This document shows positions 22,201 to 33,064 of a DNA stretch of 39,049 nucleotides, piece after piece; within the stretch, counting starts at the first letter, position 1; every line of letters starts with the position of its first letter. The notes beneath the pieces are model-generated. The model searched no databases, was not told where the DNA came from, and saw nothing but the letters and a program-made list of their open reading frames with translations. The stretch is from Gnetum montanum (Eukaryota > Streptophyta > Gnetopsida > Gnetales > Gnetaceae): contig MNCI01005798.1 in assembly GCA_015680685.1 (NCBI GenBank), positions 270,416-309,464 on the forward strand, in the 5' to 3' direction. The translations under genes were made by a program, and so were the position numbers.

Positions 22201-22779
22201 CCTTATCCTCAAGGTAACCTAAGGTAGTTCCACCAACCCTTAACATATTATCCCAGTGGAACTCCACCACAACCGATTAAGCAATATCAATAGTGACAGC
22301 ACTCACAATCATGGAGAATGTCACCACCAAGGCAATAGTATCCTTACTAGAAACCTAACCAATATGGATATTATGTGTAGCAGCCAATCTCCCCATGTGA
22401 CTCTACTGGTCATGTCACTCCTCAACGTTACTACCAAGCCTGCGAGTGTTATGGGACTCCCTCTTCTAGAGGTAATATTCCACAAGCATATCATCCTTCT
22501 CATTTGGTCGCATCTCTTCCACTAATAGCTCCACTACCACTTGCTCCCAAGATGCAAGGTGAAATCCCTACCCAATTACAGCAATGTAATGCTACGAGGG
22601 TTGTTAACTCTCAACCTATTGTTGGTTCCAACAACCACATGAAGAAAAGACCTTTCTTTAGAACCAACAGTCCAACCAGGCCCTTGTAATCACAAGCGGC
22701 TAATTCCTTAGATGCCTTAGTATCAATCAAAACTTCAGATCCCCCTTCAACAAAATCACAGCACTCAACGCATACGATC
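22201..22779 (+). pseudogene. Element C gag-protease linker
   Basis: Gln/Pro-rich linker. Frames give GYYV, SPCDSTGHVTPQRYYQACECYGTP and, near 22552, MQGEIPTQLQQCNATR then KKRPFFRTNSP. It is conserved with D (29690-30200) and partly with E (9940-10260). Likely disordered part of the Gag-Pro polyprotein. Confidence 0.6.
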
Positions 22780-23375
22780 ATGCTAACACATGCCATCACT
22801 GATTGGATCAAAGCTAGTCACCTTCCCAGGAAATTATTTGATCCTAGAAGTCCTCAGATATACTTACAAATTGCTAAAAATGCACCATGTAAGGCTCTTT
22901 TGGATTCAATTTCTAGTATCAACTTGATTTCTCAAGAAATCTACAAGGCCTGGAACTTGCCTCCATTAAAAAAGAGCAACATCCATCTAGAGTTGGTTGA
23001 CAAGTCCATCATTGTCCCATTGGAACTGGTGGAAGACATTATTACCATTGTTTGTGGGTGGTCGTACCCAGTTGACTTCCTAGTGATTTAGGTGAACAAT
23101 GGTAATGGGGACTTCCAATCATAATGGGAAGAGCATGGCTAAGCACCATCAAAGCATGCCTAGGAATCCATGATCTTTCCCTAGAAATATCAGAGGAAAA
23201 TACATTCAGAAATATCAAGAAGAAGAAAGTTCCATGCATCGCATATAGTGACATAAGGTGTAATTTCATGCAAATGTCATGGGTTGTGCGAAGTTTAACA
23301 TTTCCTGCATGCAATCAGTGTGCACAAGTGATAAACATACAAAGATTCCTATATGCAATAGCCACATGACAGGAA
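22780..23375 (+). pseudogene. Element C aspartic protease domain
   Basis: Reads LTHAITDWIKASHLPRKLFDPRSPQIYLQI, then CKALLDSISSINLISQEIYKAWNLPPLKKSNIHLELVDKS. The catalytic D-x-G-S is now D-S-I-S, so the active-site glycine is lost. Next, VPLELVEDIITIVCGWSYPVDFLVI and MGRAWLSTIKACLGIHDLSLEI form the C-terminal half. One frameshift separates the halves near 23090. Confidence 0.82.
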
Positions 23376-23790
23376 GGCACCTAGTGGCTGACAACTAATC
23401 AAGAAAGTAGTTCAATCATATGCATGGAACCAACTGAGGGTTTCACTTGTACTTATATTGATAGCATAGAAACATTAGAGCAAGTCCACTATCAACTTCC
23501 AAACCTTAACCTTGAAAATATCAACTAGGGGAAGTTGGAAATCCCTACGAAATTTAAGCAGGACCCCCTCAAGTTGAAACCATTTCCCACCAGTATCGAA
23601 TACACGTTCCTTAAAAATGAAAAATCGGTAATTATCAATGCTAAGCTTGCTCCTCAACAAAAAGAAAAGCTACTTAAGGTAATAAATAAATGCTCAAAAG
23701 CCTTTACTTTGTCATATCCTAAATTAACTAGAATAGATCCTAGGATATGCCAATATAGAATTTACATTGAGCCTTCTATGAAGTCTTAAA
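23376..23790 (+). pseudogene. Element C protease-RT linker
   Basis: Decayed linker with WGKLEIPTKFKQDPLKLKPFPTSIEYTFLKNEKSVIINAKLAPQQKEKLLKVINKCSKAFTL in several pieces, then SYPKLTRIDPRICQYRIYIEP. This is the usual lead into gypsy RT. Elements of D end near the start of this stretch. Confidence 0.75.
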
Positions 23791-24600
23791 GAAAACCATA
23801 GAGGTGATTGAACCCTAAGCTAAAGCAAGTAGTTAAGGAAGAAATCAAACATCTTATCAAGGTTGGGTTCATATATCCCATTGCTAATAGTGAATGGGTT
23901 AGCCCATTAGTTATCATGCCTAAAAAGGGAGGCAAATGAAGGTTGTGCATACATTTTAGGCTACTAAATATGGCAACATTCAAATATCACTTTCCATTGC
24001 CATTTTTTGACCAAGTCTTAGACACCATCATAGGGTATCACTATTACAGTTTTCTGGATGGATATAGTGGATATAACCAAATACAAATAGCCCTAGAAGA
24101 CCAAGCCAAGGCTACATTCACCAGTCCTTGGGGAATGTTCGCATACATATAGATGTTGTTTGGATTGTACAATGCCCCTACAACATTTCAATGACTAGTT
24201 CTAAGCATATTTCAATAGTAGATAGGGAATGGCATGGAGGTCTTTATGGACGACTTCTCCACTTATGGATCAAACTTTGATCAAGCCTTGGACCAGTTAG
24301 ATCAAGTGTTAAAAAGATGTGTAGAAACCAATTTGAGGATCAACTAGCAAAAAATCCATTTGATGGTCCAAGGAGGCATAGTATACGGCACAAAATCTCA
24401 CACACATGGATAGAGGTAGACCCTGAGAAAATCAAAATTATCCAAGGAATTACCTATCAACTAGAAACTATCAAAGATATTTGGTCATTCCTTGGACATA
24501 CTAGCTACTATAGGAGATTTATTGAGAACTTTTCAAAGGTTTTCAAATCATTAGTGAAATTAATTAAAAAGGATGTACCTTTCGAGTGGACCAGGGAATG
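23791..24600 (+). pseudogene. Element C reverse transcriptase, decayed
   Basis: Motifs in order: LNPKLKQVVKEEIKHLIKVGFIYPI, SEWVSPLVIMPKKGGK, CIHFRLLNMATFKYHFPLPFFDQVLD, YYSFLDGYSGYNQIQIA (first catalytic Asp), DQAKATFTSPWGMFAY, then EVFMDDFSTYG with the FMDD box at 24243-24254, DQLDQVLKRCVETNL and a thumb/connection block with IWSFLGHTSYYRRFIENFSKVFKSL. Stops occur near 23790, 23938 and 24150. A frameshift near 24345-24420 disrupts the palm-thumb joint. It would copy element RNA into DNA in virus-like particles if intact. Confidence 0.9.
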
Positions 24601-25130
24601 AAAATTAACTTTCCAAATGCTGAAATAGAAGCTAGTAGGAACACCCATTCTACAAGCTCCTAACTGGTCGAAACCATTCCATATTATGATTGACATGTCC
24701 AACTATGCCTAAGGAGCTGTACTTACATAGTTAGATGACCAGAAGCATCCTTACTACATCCACTATGCAAGTAGAAGTATCGCTGGTGCACAACTTAACT
24801 ACACTACCATAGAGAAGAAATCAATGGTTGTAGTGTTTGCACTAGAAAAGTTTAGACACTATGTATTGAGATATAAAGTATATATACATACAAATCATAG
24901 TGCGATTTGGTTCCTCATGAAAAAGCCAATGGTAAGCCCTCATATCATACAATGGCTTGTAATCTTATAAGAGTTCAATCTTACGGTGATTAATCGCAAA
25001 GGCACCGAGAACATAGTTACTAATCATTTATCTCAATTACAATGGGACAAAAAAGAGAATGAGTATCCAATTTCTGATTATTTCCCTGTTGAATTCCTCT
25101 TTGTTGGTATAGTGAATAATCAATCACCAT
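24601..25130 (+). pseudogene. Element C RNase H domain, decayed
   Basis: Reads FHIMIDMSNYA then GAVLT, HYASRSIAGAQLNYTTIEKKSMVVVFALEKFRHYVL, YIHTNHSAIWFLMKKPMVSPHIIQWLVI, EFNLTVINRKGTENIVTNHLSQLQWD. This is the RT-connected RNase H of Ty3/gypsy. The first catalytic position reads DMSN where DASN is usual, and TDH has become TNH, so catalytic residues are partly lost. Confidence 0.85.
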
Positions 25131-26410
25131 AGAGACAAACTAGTACAGTAGCATTCTTACCTATCTCCTCACCCAACAAACACCATAAGAGTTAAACCTT
25201 AAGAAGAAACAACAGTTTCTTCACCGAGCCAAGTACTTTATGGAGATCAATGGGTAACTTTACAAAGTTTTTCCCAATAACTTGGTTCGATGGTGTGTTC
25301 CCGATACAGATCAACTACGAGTTCTCCAATATGCTCATGAGGGTCCTTATGGGGGTCATTACGTTGGGAGACAAACAGCCATCAAGATCCTACTTGTAGG
25401 ATTTTATTAGGCTACATTATTTCAGGATGCCCATTGTTTCATTCAATCTTGTGAGCGTTGTCAACATGATGGGGGAATGACTGCTAGAATGGAGGATCCA
25501 CAAGAATGGATTCAATTGTTAGAACCCTTCGACATTTGGGGAATTGATTTTATGGGGCTAATTACACCAATGCCCAATGGAAAAGATTATATTATTGTTG
25601 CCATTCATTACCTAACAAAATGGGCCAAAGTAGCTACTATTAAAGATTGTACATCATCTACAGCTGCATGATTTATTCAACAACAAATCATAAATAGGTT
25701 TTGTGTGCCACATGCACTTATTTCAGACAATGGTACCCACTTCACAGGTGCAAATTTTCAAAAATTAATGCAACGCTTAGGGGTTGAGCATAAATTGACT
25801 ACACCATACCACCCCCAAGTGAATAGTCAAGTAGAAGTCACCAATAGGGAGATTACAAAGATATTGACAAGAACCATTAGCAAGTTCAGATGACACTAGA
25901 GCATTAAACTAAATGATGCTCTTTGGGCATACCACTCCACATCGAAACTCCCTATAGGCTACTCTCCCTATAAGTTAGTGTATGATAAATTACCAACACT
26001 TTCCATTCAAACCGATCTCCGTACACTATCCACAGCATGTGACCTCAACCCTGACCTTGATCTAGCAAAGAAACAATGGTTAGTAACCCTTAACTTGCTA
26101 TATGAAAACTGGTTAGCTACCTTGACATTTAACGAATTGCACAAGGCCTTCAATAAACCATGTCAAGACCTAAGAATTAGGAAAGTCAAATATCAATCAG
26201 GAGATAAGGTTCTCTACTAGAATCCCACACATGTGCCACAATGTACTAAATTTCAAATACTATGGAAAGCATCTTATATTATTTATGCAACTTTTCCTTC
26301 AAGGGCCATGACAATATACAAACTTGAGAGCCTAGACAAGAAACTTTTGGTTAACGTGCAACAAACTAAACCTTTCTAGGAGCTTAGAATAGCCAATACA
26401 CATGCTACCT
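25131..26410 (+). pseudogene. Element C integrase with visible D,D(35)E
   Basis: The zinc domain keeps H-x6-H (AHEGPYGGHYVG near 25333) and CERC (25450-25461). In the core, the catalytic residues are Asp (GIDFMG, 25546-25548), Asp (ISDNGTHF, 25726-25728) and Glu (SQVEVTNREI, 25834-25836), with 35 residues between the last two. The C-terminal part includes ALWAYHSTSKLPIGYSPYKLVYDKL, NELHKAFNKPCQDLRIRKVKYQSGDKVLY and SRAMTIYKLESLDKK. Stops at about 25411, 25669, 25891 and 26218 break the frame. It ends in noncoding DNA near 26410. Confidence 0.9.
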
Positions 26411-26696
26411 CTCTTGATGGATAACCCTACTCACTATTTTGGATCTCCTCCTTCCAAGTTATTTGTGGGGAAGATGGCCACCTATGCTAACTGTTCTAGG
26501 CCCTCAGTTCTTTTTGAATTTTTGTTTTACACATTCTTTCAAATTCTCTTATTTTTGTTTTACACCATCGTTCATGTTTTTATTGTTTCTTTGTTTATTT
26601 GATTTACTTTTATTTGTCATATAATAAGTGCTCATGATGGTGGATTGAATTATATCATATTGATTTCCAATGTTTGTTTTTTACCTTTGAATTATG
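26411..26696 (+). other. Element C 3' noncoding, part left of D
   Basis: Begins with the post-pol purine motif GTGGGGAAGATGG (26466-26478), followed by the T-rich tract (26510-26620) and AATAAGTGCTCATGATGGTGG. The sequence is interrupted at 26701 by element D and continues at 34036. The ORFs here read T-rich DNA. Confidence 0.75.
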
Positions 26697-26701
26697 ATGC
26701 T
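26697..26701. other. Target-site duplication of element D, left copy
   Basis: ATGCT directly before the D 5' LTR; identical bases at 34031-34035 after the 3' LTR. Confidence 0.92.
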
Positions 26702-26713
26702 TGATGAGACGTG

Positions 26714-26769
26714 ATATTGCATAGGTTGTGATATCACATCGTCCCCTACAATATTGCGTACACAATATC
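26714..26769 (+). repeat. U3 palindromes of element D, core GATATTGC/GCAATATC
   Basis: ATATTGCGTACACAATAT (26751-26768) and GTGATATCAC (26729-26738) are inverted repeats upstream of the TATA box. In the 3' LTR, CATGATATCATG (33090-33101), GCAATATTGC (33105-33114) and GATATTGCGTACACAATATC (33127-33146) are the matching, better-preserved units. Confidence 0.8.
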
Positions 26770-26786
26770 TCGGTCAGCCACCATGT

Positions 26787-26796
26787 CTATAAATAA
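26787..26796 (+). promoter_or_regulatory. TATA box, element D 5' LTR
   Basis: CTATAAATAA lies 19 bases after the last palindrome; the counterpart is at 33164-33173. Confidence 0.8.
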
Positions 26797-27064
26797 GAGG
26801 TGGCTCTCCCTTGTTTCCTCATCCTAGGCTAGAAGTAGGAAAACTCTGGCAGATTGATCACACCAGAGATAGAATATTTTCCATGTGCCCATAGTAGGAG
26901 TCCTAAGGTGAACGGATCTTTATTCGAGCAACATTGTACCTGAACACAAGTTGTGTACAGCAATAAATACAAACTTGTTGGATAAACCTTGCAATGCATG
27001 GAATAGAATTTATTTAATGCTATTTATTTCTTTCTCTCTCACCCTAAACTCTTAGAACACGAAA

Positions 27065-27430
27065 TGAGTATGACTTGATTAAGAGCATCTAGTGTGACTA
27101 CTTGGTAACCTAGTGGTGTATTCAGGAGCTGCGCTTGGTAATCCCAGTGGTAGTCATGCATAAAGATGTGTATAGTAAGTCAAGGAATCGGCCACTCATC
27201 GCACTTAGGCTAGATTAGATTCTCTCAACCCTTTCCTCCTAGTTAAGTGCCTTAGTACGACCACTTCGAGCATATGCATTACACGTGGTGATCCGAGCAA
27301 CAATTAGCATTTGGTAGCCATGATTGCATTGGTTCAGGGTGTGTACGGTAAGTGGGAACAAATGCTGATGCTTGGTAATTTAGACTTAGTCATTAGTTAG
27401 AATTAGTAATTAGTTTCTCAACCCTCAACT
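27065..27430 (+). repeat. Old tandem duplication within D U5
   Basis: Two diverged units (about 27065-27240 and 27241-27430) each run CGAGCAT or AGAGCATCTAG, CTTGGTAA or TTTGGTAG, a GTGTGTAYRGTAAGT core, then a CTTAG and TCTCAACCC tail. C and E have one unit at this place. The duplication is in both D LTRs (also 33426-33790), so it predates insertion. Confidence 0.5.
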
Positions 27431-27654
27431 CAATAGCATAGGAGAAAAACATAAAAGACTATAAAAATCATATACCTCAGACTTACTTAACCATACACCG
27501 TGACAACTACAAGTAAGTCTAGGAAGACAATGAATGGTTAACCTTAAGTGTTCCATGAGGCGTGTAAGCATTCATTCTGTGGAGTTCGATCGAATCATGT
27601 ATGCTACACTCGTATTTGTATGGTTGAGTGTAGGGGTACCTCGCCACTCATCAT

Positions 27655-27673
27655 TGGCACTGTTGCCGGGGAC
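27655..27673 (+). promoter_or_regulatory. Primer binding site of element D (tRNA-Asp type)
   Basis: TGGCACTGTTGCCGGGGAC starts one base after the LTR; two differences from the Athila/Tat tRNA-Asp type. Best-preserved site of the three. Confidence 0.88.
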
Positions 27674-27798
27674 TAAGTGTTTGTGCGCTAAGTAGGACAT
27701 AAGAGATCATCTACATCATTGGGAGATTAAAAGAACCTTAGGGTTAATCAAATAAGAAAAAAATTATATAACAGTAATTAGCACACTGATAAATAACA

Positions 27799-29660
27799 AT
27801 GTCTTCTTCTCAAAAGAGCACATCACCTAGGGATAATACAAAAGACAGTTGGCAATCAAAAACACATAACTGAAATCAGCCAAGTCCTCAACAATATAGG
27901 GTGACATATATTCATCTTGATGAGTATATACCTGATTATACTTTTATCCTCCATCAAGATGAACAGATGTGCTGAAGAGATTTGTTTGGTAACATAGTGT
28001 TACCTCCAGATCGATCTGTCCCGAACATGCTTCTCCATGCCTTAGCATAGATTGGCATGACTTAGCTTTATGCTAAATACGTTATGGAAGACTTTGACAC
28101 AAGGGATTATAATCTCACAGATTTACAACATATGAGGGATGCAAGGTAGGAAAGCCAACATACACTGTTGAAGGGAAAAGAGGTCCCGCACGTCCTTAGT
28201 AAAACTAGAGATGGTGAACCACTCATAATGGGTTCTCTATCAAGAGATGTTCCCCCTCCTAACAATGGTGAGGAGGTTGGGTATCATAACCTACGCTCAA
28301 CGATACAAAATCCTGGTTCTGATCCCCGTGAACACCAGCTGTTCATAGAGGGAACAACAACAAAAGACAAGGATGGGCACTTAGATCATCACCACGATCG
28401 AGGCTGAAGCAGCCAAAGAGAAGGTAGAAAACATTTCCATGGTGATGGTTCTCCTTCTTCTTTCCCTTTTTCACATCACTCACCCTCTCCTTCGACATCA
28501 GGGTGCAATCATGATGAGCACAATGGAGAGGATAACAGTAAGAAAAATTAGAGACCTTGATGAGAGAGTTAAGAGAGAGGACAAGGGCATGAACAAAGGA
28601 AAAGTAGGGAACAACAGAGACATCATGAAAGAGATGATCATGACGAGCCCCTACTTGCAACCTAAAGAATGCTTGATATAACAGAGGTAGTTACGATTCC
28701 AAAAAGGCATTTAAAGGATAGTCGGATTAAACACTTAGACATGAACAATATCTCATGCTTTGAAGGGGGATACAACACTAATCTGCAACATCATTTACAT
28801 GCATTCCATGATTCCTGCGCCTTGCAAAACACAGAAAATGAGTGGTAGAAGCTTAAGTTGTTTCCCATGACACTCACCAAGGAAGCAGAGAGCTGGTTCC
28901 GGTCCTTAGAATTGGAAACCATCAGGAGGTGGAGTACGATGTTAGAACTATTCAATGATAAGTATCAGACGTACTCCAAAGTGTCCAATTGGCATAAGCA
29001 GATCCAAGAATGGAAGTAAGGAAATCGCAAACCCTTGGATGCTACCATGGCCCTCTACTACACATTGTTACATCATTGCTCGGGCCATGGATATGCACAG
29101 CAGGATCAAGTTCGCCACATCATAGATGGGTTAAGACATGAAACTAGAAGAACCCTTAGGACTTATGCCCAAGGGAGACTATCGCAACTTAGAGGCCATG
29201 AAGTTCATCGCTTGTTGCAACAAGTAGCAAAAGAAGAAGGTGAGCTATGCAAAAGGGAAAGTGCAGAAGAATACAACCGTGATCCCTCTCTTTGAAAGAA
29301 GGCAGTGAAATTTTGTGATGAAGAGCATGAGTCACCAATTGAAGAGTTGGTAAACAGAAAGACCTTACTACTTCAAAAGCTCACAATGGAAATAGCAGCT
29401 AAGGTAGATGATGTATGGAGTTCCTTAGACTCTAGAATTGAAACTGTCCTAAAAATTGTAGAAGAGTCTAAGGTAGAACAAAGTAGTGACAAAGGTAAGA
29501 AAAAGTGGAGAGATTTAGGCCTTGCACATAACAAGGGTAAGGGGAAAATCACTAACTCCAATGTGGTTGTGGATTCAGACACAGACGATGATGGTGGATG
29601 TGAGATCTACCACTATGACCATCCTAAGGGAGTCTGGGGTGTATGCACTTAATCCAAGAC
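27799..29660 (+). pseudogene. Element D gag, decayed
   Basis: ATG 27799 (MSSSQKSTSPRDNTKD) leads into the conserved N-terminus (VTYIHLDEYIPDYTFILHQDEQ, then GNIVLPPDRSVPNMLLHAL). A His/Asp/Arg-rich linker lies at about 28160-28660. The capsid-like core spans 28740-29290: MNNISCFEGGYNTNLQHHLHAFHDSCALQN, KLFPMTLTKEAESWFRSLELE, WSTMLELFNDKYQTYS, DATMALYYTLLHHCSGHGYAQQDQVRHIIDGLRHETRRTLR and LLQQVAKEEGEL. The region 29305-29652 is charged and ends in CEIYHYDHPKG, where the second zinc-knuckle Cys of C (CEIC) is Tyr. Few stops occur in the core, so it is the best-kept gag of the window. Confidence 0.85.
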
Positions 29661-30340
29661 TTAATCAACAGAAAACACCCCGTAGGTTACCTTATCCCTA
29701 AGGTAACCCAAGGTAGTTCCACCAACCATTAACGTATTATCCAAGTGAAACTCCACCACAACCCATCAGATAGCATCAACAGTAGCAATACCCATAGTCA
29801 TGGGGGATGCCATCACTAAAACATCAGTACCCTTACCGGTAGCCTGACCCTTATGGATATTATGTGCAGTAACTGATTTCTCCAAGTGACTCTATGAGTC
29901 ATACAACTCCCCACCATCACTACCAAGTGAGGGAGTAGTTCAGAAGGACTCCTTCTCCTCTGGGAGACACTCCATCCCCACACCATCCTCCAAATCCATA
30001 TTCACGCATTTCACAAGTAGTTCTTATAACACCTCTTGCTCCAATAATGCAAGGGGAACTTCCTCCTCAACTGCAACAACATCATGCTGCGAGAGCTGTA
30101 AATATTCAACCTGCTACTGGTTTTGACAACTGTAAGAAGAGAAGACCCTTCTTCAGAACCAAAAGCCTAGACAAACTCTTGCAACAACAACCAATTGAGC
30201 CCATGTACACTCCTCCACCATTTAATACTTCGGAGTACCCTTTAGTCCAACAGAGCTTAACGCATATGGTTATGTTAACGCATACCATAACTGATTGGAT
30301 CATGGTAGGACACCTTCCCAGGAAACTAACTAACCCTAGG
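29661..30340 (+). pseudogene. Element D gag-protease linker
   Basis: Gln/Pro-rich. MQGELPPQLQQHHAARAVN starts at 30047, then KKRRPFFRTKS, then MVMLTHTITDWIMVGHLPRKLTNPRSPLIYL. Matches C 22201-22860. It ends at a TGA near 30360 where C reads on. Confidence 0.7.
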
Positions 30341-30860
30341 AGTCCCTTAATCTACCTTTGAGTCACTGGAAATGAACCACATAGGGATCTTCTTGACTTA
30401 GGTTCCAGAGTCAACTGAATTTCACAAGAGATGTATCATGCCTAGAACCTACCCCAACTTAAGAAGAGAAACATTCAACTAGAGCTAGCAGACCAGTCCA
30501 TCACCATTCCCTTTGAATTGGTGGGGGACATCATTACCACTATGTGTGGTTGGTCTTACCCAGCTAATTTTTTGGTGATTGAAGTAAACAATAACGAAGG
30601 GGACTTCTCAATTATAATGGGAAGGGCATGGCTGTGTACAGTAGACACATGCCTTAGGAACCGCAATCTTTCCTTGGAAATCTCTAAGATAAACATTTAT
30701 GGAAAGATTGAGAAGAGGAAAGTTCCATGCATTGCATACAGTGATTCATCGAGTGATGACATGGAGGAAATGCCTCCATGCAATAGGTGTGCCCTTGAAA
30801 CTTTGAAACAAAGGTGCTTGTATGTAGCAACCACACAACTAGTAGTAGACAACTAGTGGT
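30341..30860 (+). pseudogene. Element D aspartic protease domain
   Basis: Reads RDLLDLGSRVN, stop, ISQEMYHA, then NLPQLKKRNIQLELADQSITIPFELVGDIITTMCGWSYPANFLVIEVNNNEGDFSIIMGRAWLCTVDTCL. D-L-G-S (about 30394-30405) keeps the Athila-type catalytic form. From 30518 the frame is open for 112 codons. Stops near 30360, 30417 and 30442 break the front half. It would cleave the Gag polyprotein. Confidence 0.85.
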
Positions 30861-31015
30861 TGAAGACTACTCAAAAGAGCAACCAAATATGCATAGAACG
30901 AACTGAGGAGGAAAACCAGGCCAACAACGAAGGCATAGACACATTGGAATATGAGGGTCACCAACTTCCACCCCTTAATCTAAGATCATCAATTGGGAGA
31001 AGTTGGACACTTCTT
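30861..31015 (+). other. Deletion junction in element D
   Basis: The linker (QANNEGIDTLEYEGHQLPPLNL, then WEKLDTS in the pol frame) matches C to about 23540. At about 31005-31020 sequence changes to that found after integrase in C (about 26380). CTTAGAA occurs at the joint in D and at 26384 in C. Confidence 0.75.
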
Positions 31016-33052
31016 AGAAATTCAAATAGGCATTCATTATTTCAGATCTCTCCCTTTCCACTCAGTCATGGGGGAGATGGCCATCTATGCTAATCATATG
31101 GGGCCCTCAGTTATTTTTTAATTTCTTTTTACACATTTTTGTTTTACATGTTTTTGTTTTACACACTTTTTTTTTACAAATTTCTTTAACTTTTTTTATT
31201 TTTGTTTTACAAATTTCTTTATCTTTTCTTATTTTTGTTTTATAACATTGTTATAATTTTTCATTTTTTCTATATGTGTGTGTGTGTGTGTATCCACTCT
31301 GTAAGTTTGTCACCCAATAAGTGTTCAGAATGATGGTATGAACTATTTTCATATTGATTGCTAATGTTTGGTTTTTACGTATAAGTCACAATGTTGATAC
31401 TCAAGTATGTTTCTTTTGATATGCCAAGCAATGAGTTCACTCCATCCATCCATCCACCAAGTTTTATGGTCTCTCTTAGCTTGGAAATGTATAGTCCCCT
31501 TCTAATAAGAACTTTAATGAATCGGTGACTAGGCATTTCTCAAACTAAGGAAGCACTCAAGGATTGAAATGGGTGTGACTTCAAGGGAACTTGATGCATT
31601 TGTGTTGGTCGTTCTCTTGGGTGTTTGGATGTTTTCTTTTTGAGTTTTCTCTCCATTCCGATGTTACCCCAATTATCGGAAGCTAAGACAATAAAAATAA
31701 AAATTCTTTGCATGGTGTAGTTCTCATGCATAAAAACACAAAATATATAAAAAAAGAAAAAAAAAGAAAAAACTAAGTGAGAATTCAAAGCACACCCCTT
31801 AGACAAAATAAACTTGGGCTACAAGCACTAGTTATGGAATGGTTCCATAAAGTGTTCCCTCTAACTAAGGCCCTTCTCGCTTCCCATTCTCTCCTTTGTT
31901 TCGTCAGAATGAGTGTGACTCTTGGGGAAAGCATCCTTGTTATCCAAGTGGATGGTTTAGCCAAATGCATTGATGCGAAGTCACTAGATGTGGTTGGTTT
32001 AAGGCTGAACTTGGAATGGGATTTGCTAAGTCACATTAATCATGAACTACACAAGGGGTTGTAAACCACCTTGTTCTTGAGATTCTGTTCCATTCTATTC
32101 TCTCCATCCTTCTCTCCATTGTTCACCTCATTATCGGTTGTATCACTAGTGTATATACTTTGGTAGAGGCATTGTTTTCTTTTTGGTAAATTCTTGTGGC
32201 TAAGACTTTAACTCTTGTTCCAAATGACATTTCCAAAGCCTACAGACTCTTTCAATGTCGGTTCGTTAGGGCATTAACGGTATGAGCCTGCTTTGGGAAG
32301 GATCCATTGACATTCCTATTTGGTGCTCCAGTTAACTTCTTTTCCCTAAAATTTTTGCAATTAATTTTATTTTGTTTATTACCATCTTGACATCCATTTC
32401 CTCTATGCTATAGTTTTCCCTTTTTATCTATCTTTCTTACTCCTTTCCTTTTTCCATTCTAATGCTACTAGAGGTTCGCAATTATTCATGGGGGTACAGG
32501 GCCCGATTTTTTTCGATTTTCTCCTAGCCCCAAATTTTTTGATTTTCTTCCTAACCCCTACACCTTTGGTAGTCATCATTAATATATCTCCCGATCCATA
32601 TTATCCATACCACAACCTTGCCAATGAACTTATACCGAAGCAAGGTATTAACTACATTGAAATTCATTTACCCTTACTAATATAAGACTGTGTTGTGTGT
32701 GTAGATGGAAATCATACAACAATGGAGGGGATTTGGAGGAACCACTTGGAACAGAGTAGTGCTGGAAGTAGTTATGCAAGGAGCAAGATCAATGGTGCCC
32801 TTACTAATGGACAATGGAAGGCGCAATCTTGGTGTTAGCAGAAGCAACACTTATTTCTCTCTCTCTTTCTCACCTGCCAACTAAGGCCTGATGTCAATGT
32901 AATAAGGTGTTCACCCTTGTTGTCATGAACACCAGTTTTGTCAAGTCTTGTAATGATGATCCATTCACATGTCATCCCATTAGTTCCATTCCCCTCAATA
33001 ATCCCATACCTTCCCAATATTTTGTAAGAAACTCAAGGATGAATTTCATTTA
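31016..33052 (+). other. Element D 3' noncoding region
   Basis: Contains, in order: post-pol purine motif GTCATGGGGGAGATGG (31065-31080); a T-rich tract with repeated TTTTGTTTTACA (31115-31270); a (TG)n run (31276-31291); conserved blocks shared with E and C; the hairpin module (31714-31796); a second purine motif TTCATGGGGGTACAGG (32485-32500); and a tail matching C 35160-35700. ORFs here are short and not conserved as protein between D and C. Confidence 0.75.
31714..31796 (+). repeat. Conserved 3' hairpin module, element D copy
   Basis: GGTGTAGTTCTCA (31714-31726) can pair with TGAGAA and CACACC in TGAGAATTCAAAGCACACC (31778-31796), closing an A-rich loop of about 50 bases. Compared with E unit 1, the stem changes TTCCCAT/ATGGGAA to TTCTCA/TGAGAA on both sides. 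Confidence 0.65.
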
Positions 33053-33064
33053 GTCATGGGGGTA
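33053..33064 (+). promoter_or_regulatory. Polypurine tract of element D
   Basis: GTCATGGGGGTA directly precedes the 3' LTR TG. The same tract type precedes the C (35714-35725) and E (36806-36816) 3' LTRs. It primes plus-strand DNA synthesis. Confidence 0.85.

Larger units (their letters stand above)
26702..27653 (+). repeat. Element D 5' LTR
   Basis: A 952-base LTR from TGATGAGACGTG to CACTCATCA. U3 carries ATATTGC/GCAATAT palindromes, then CTATAAATAA (26787-26796) and AATAAA (26962-26967). The U5 has an internal duplication (27065-27430). The 3' copy is 14 bases longer, because it has an extra GCAATATTGC unit. Confidence 0.93.

Noticed and set aside
31271-31292. (TG)n run as a functional element
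   Set aside because: A simple microsatellite in D's noncoding region, absent from C and E at the same place.
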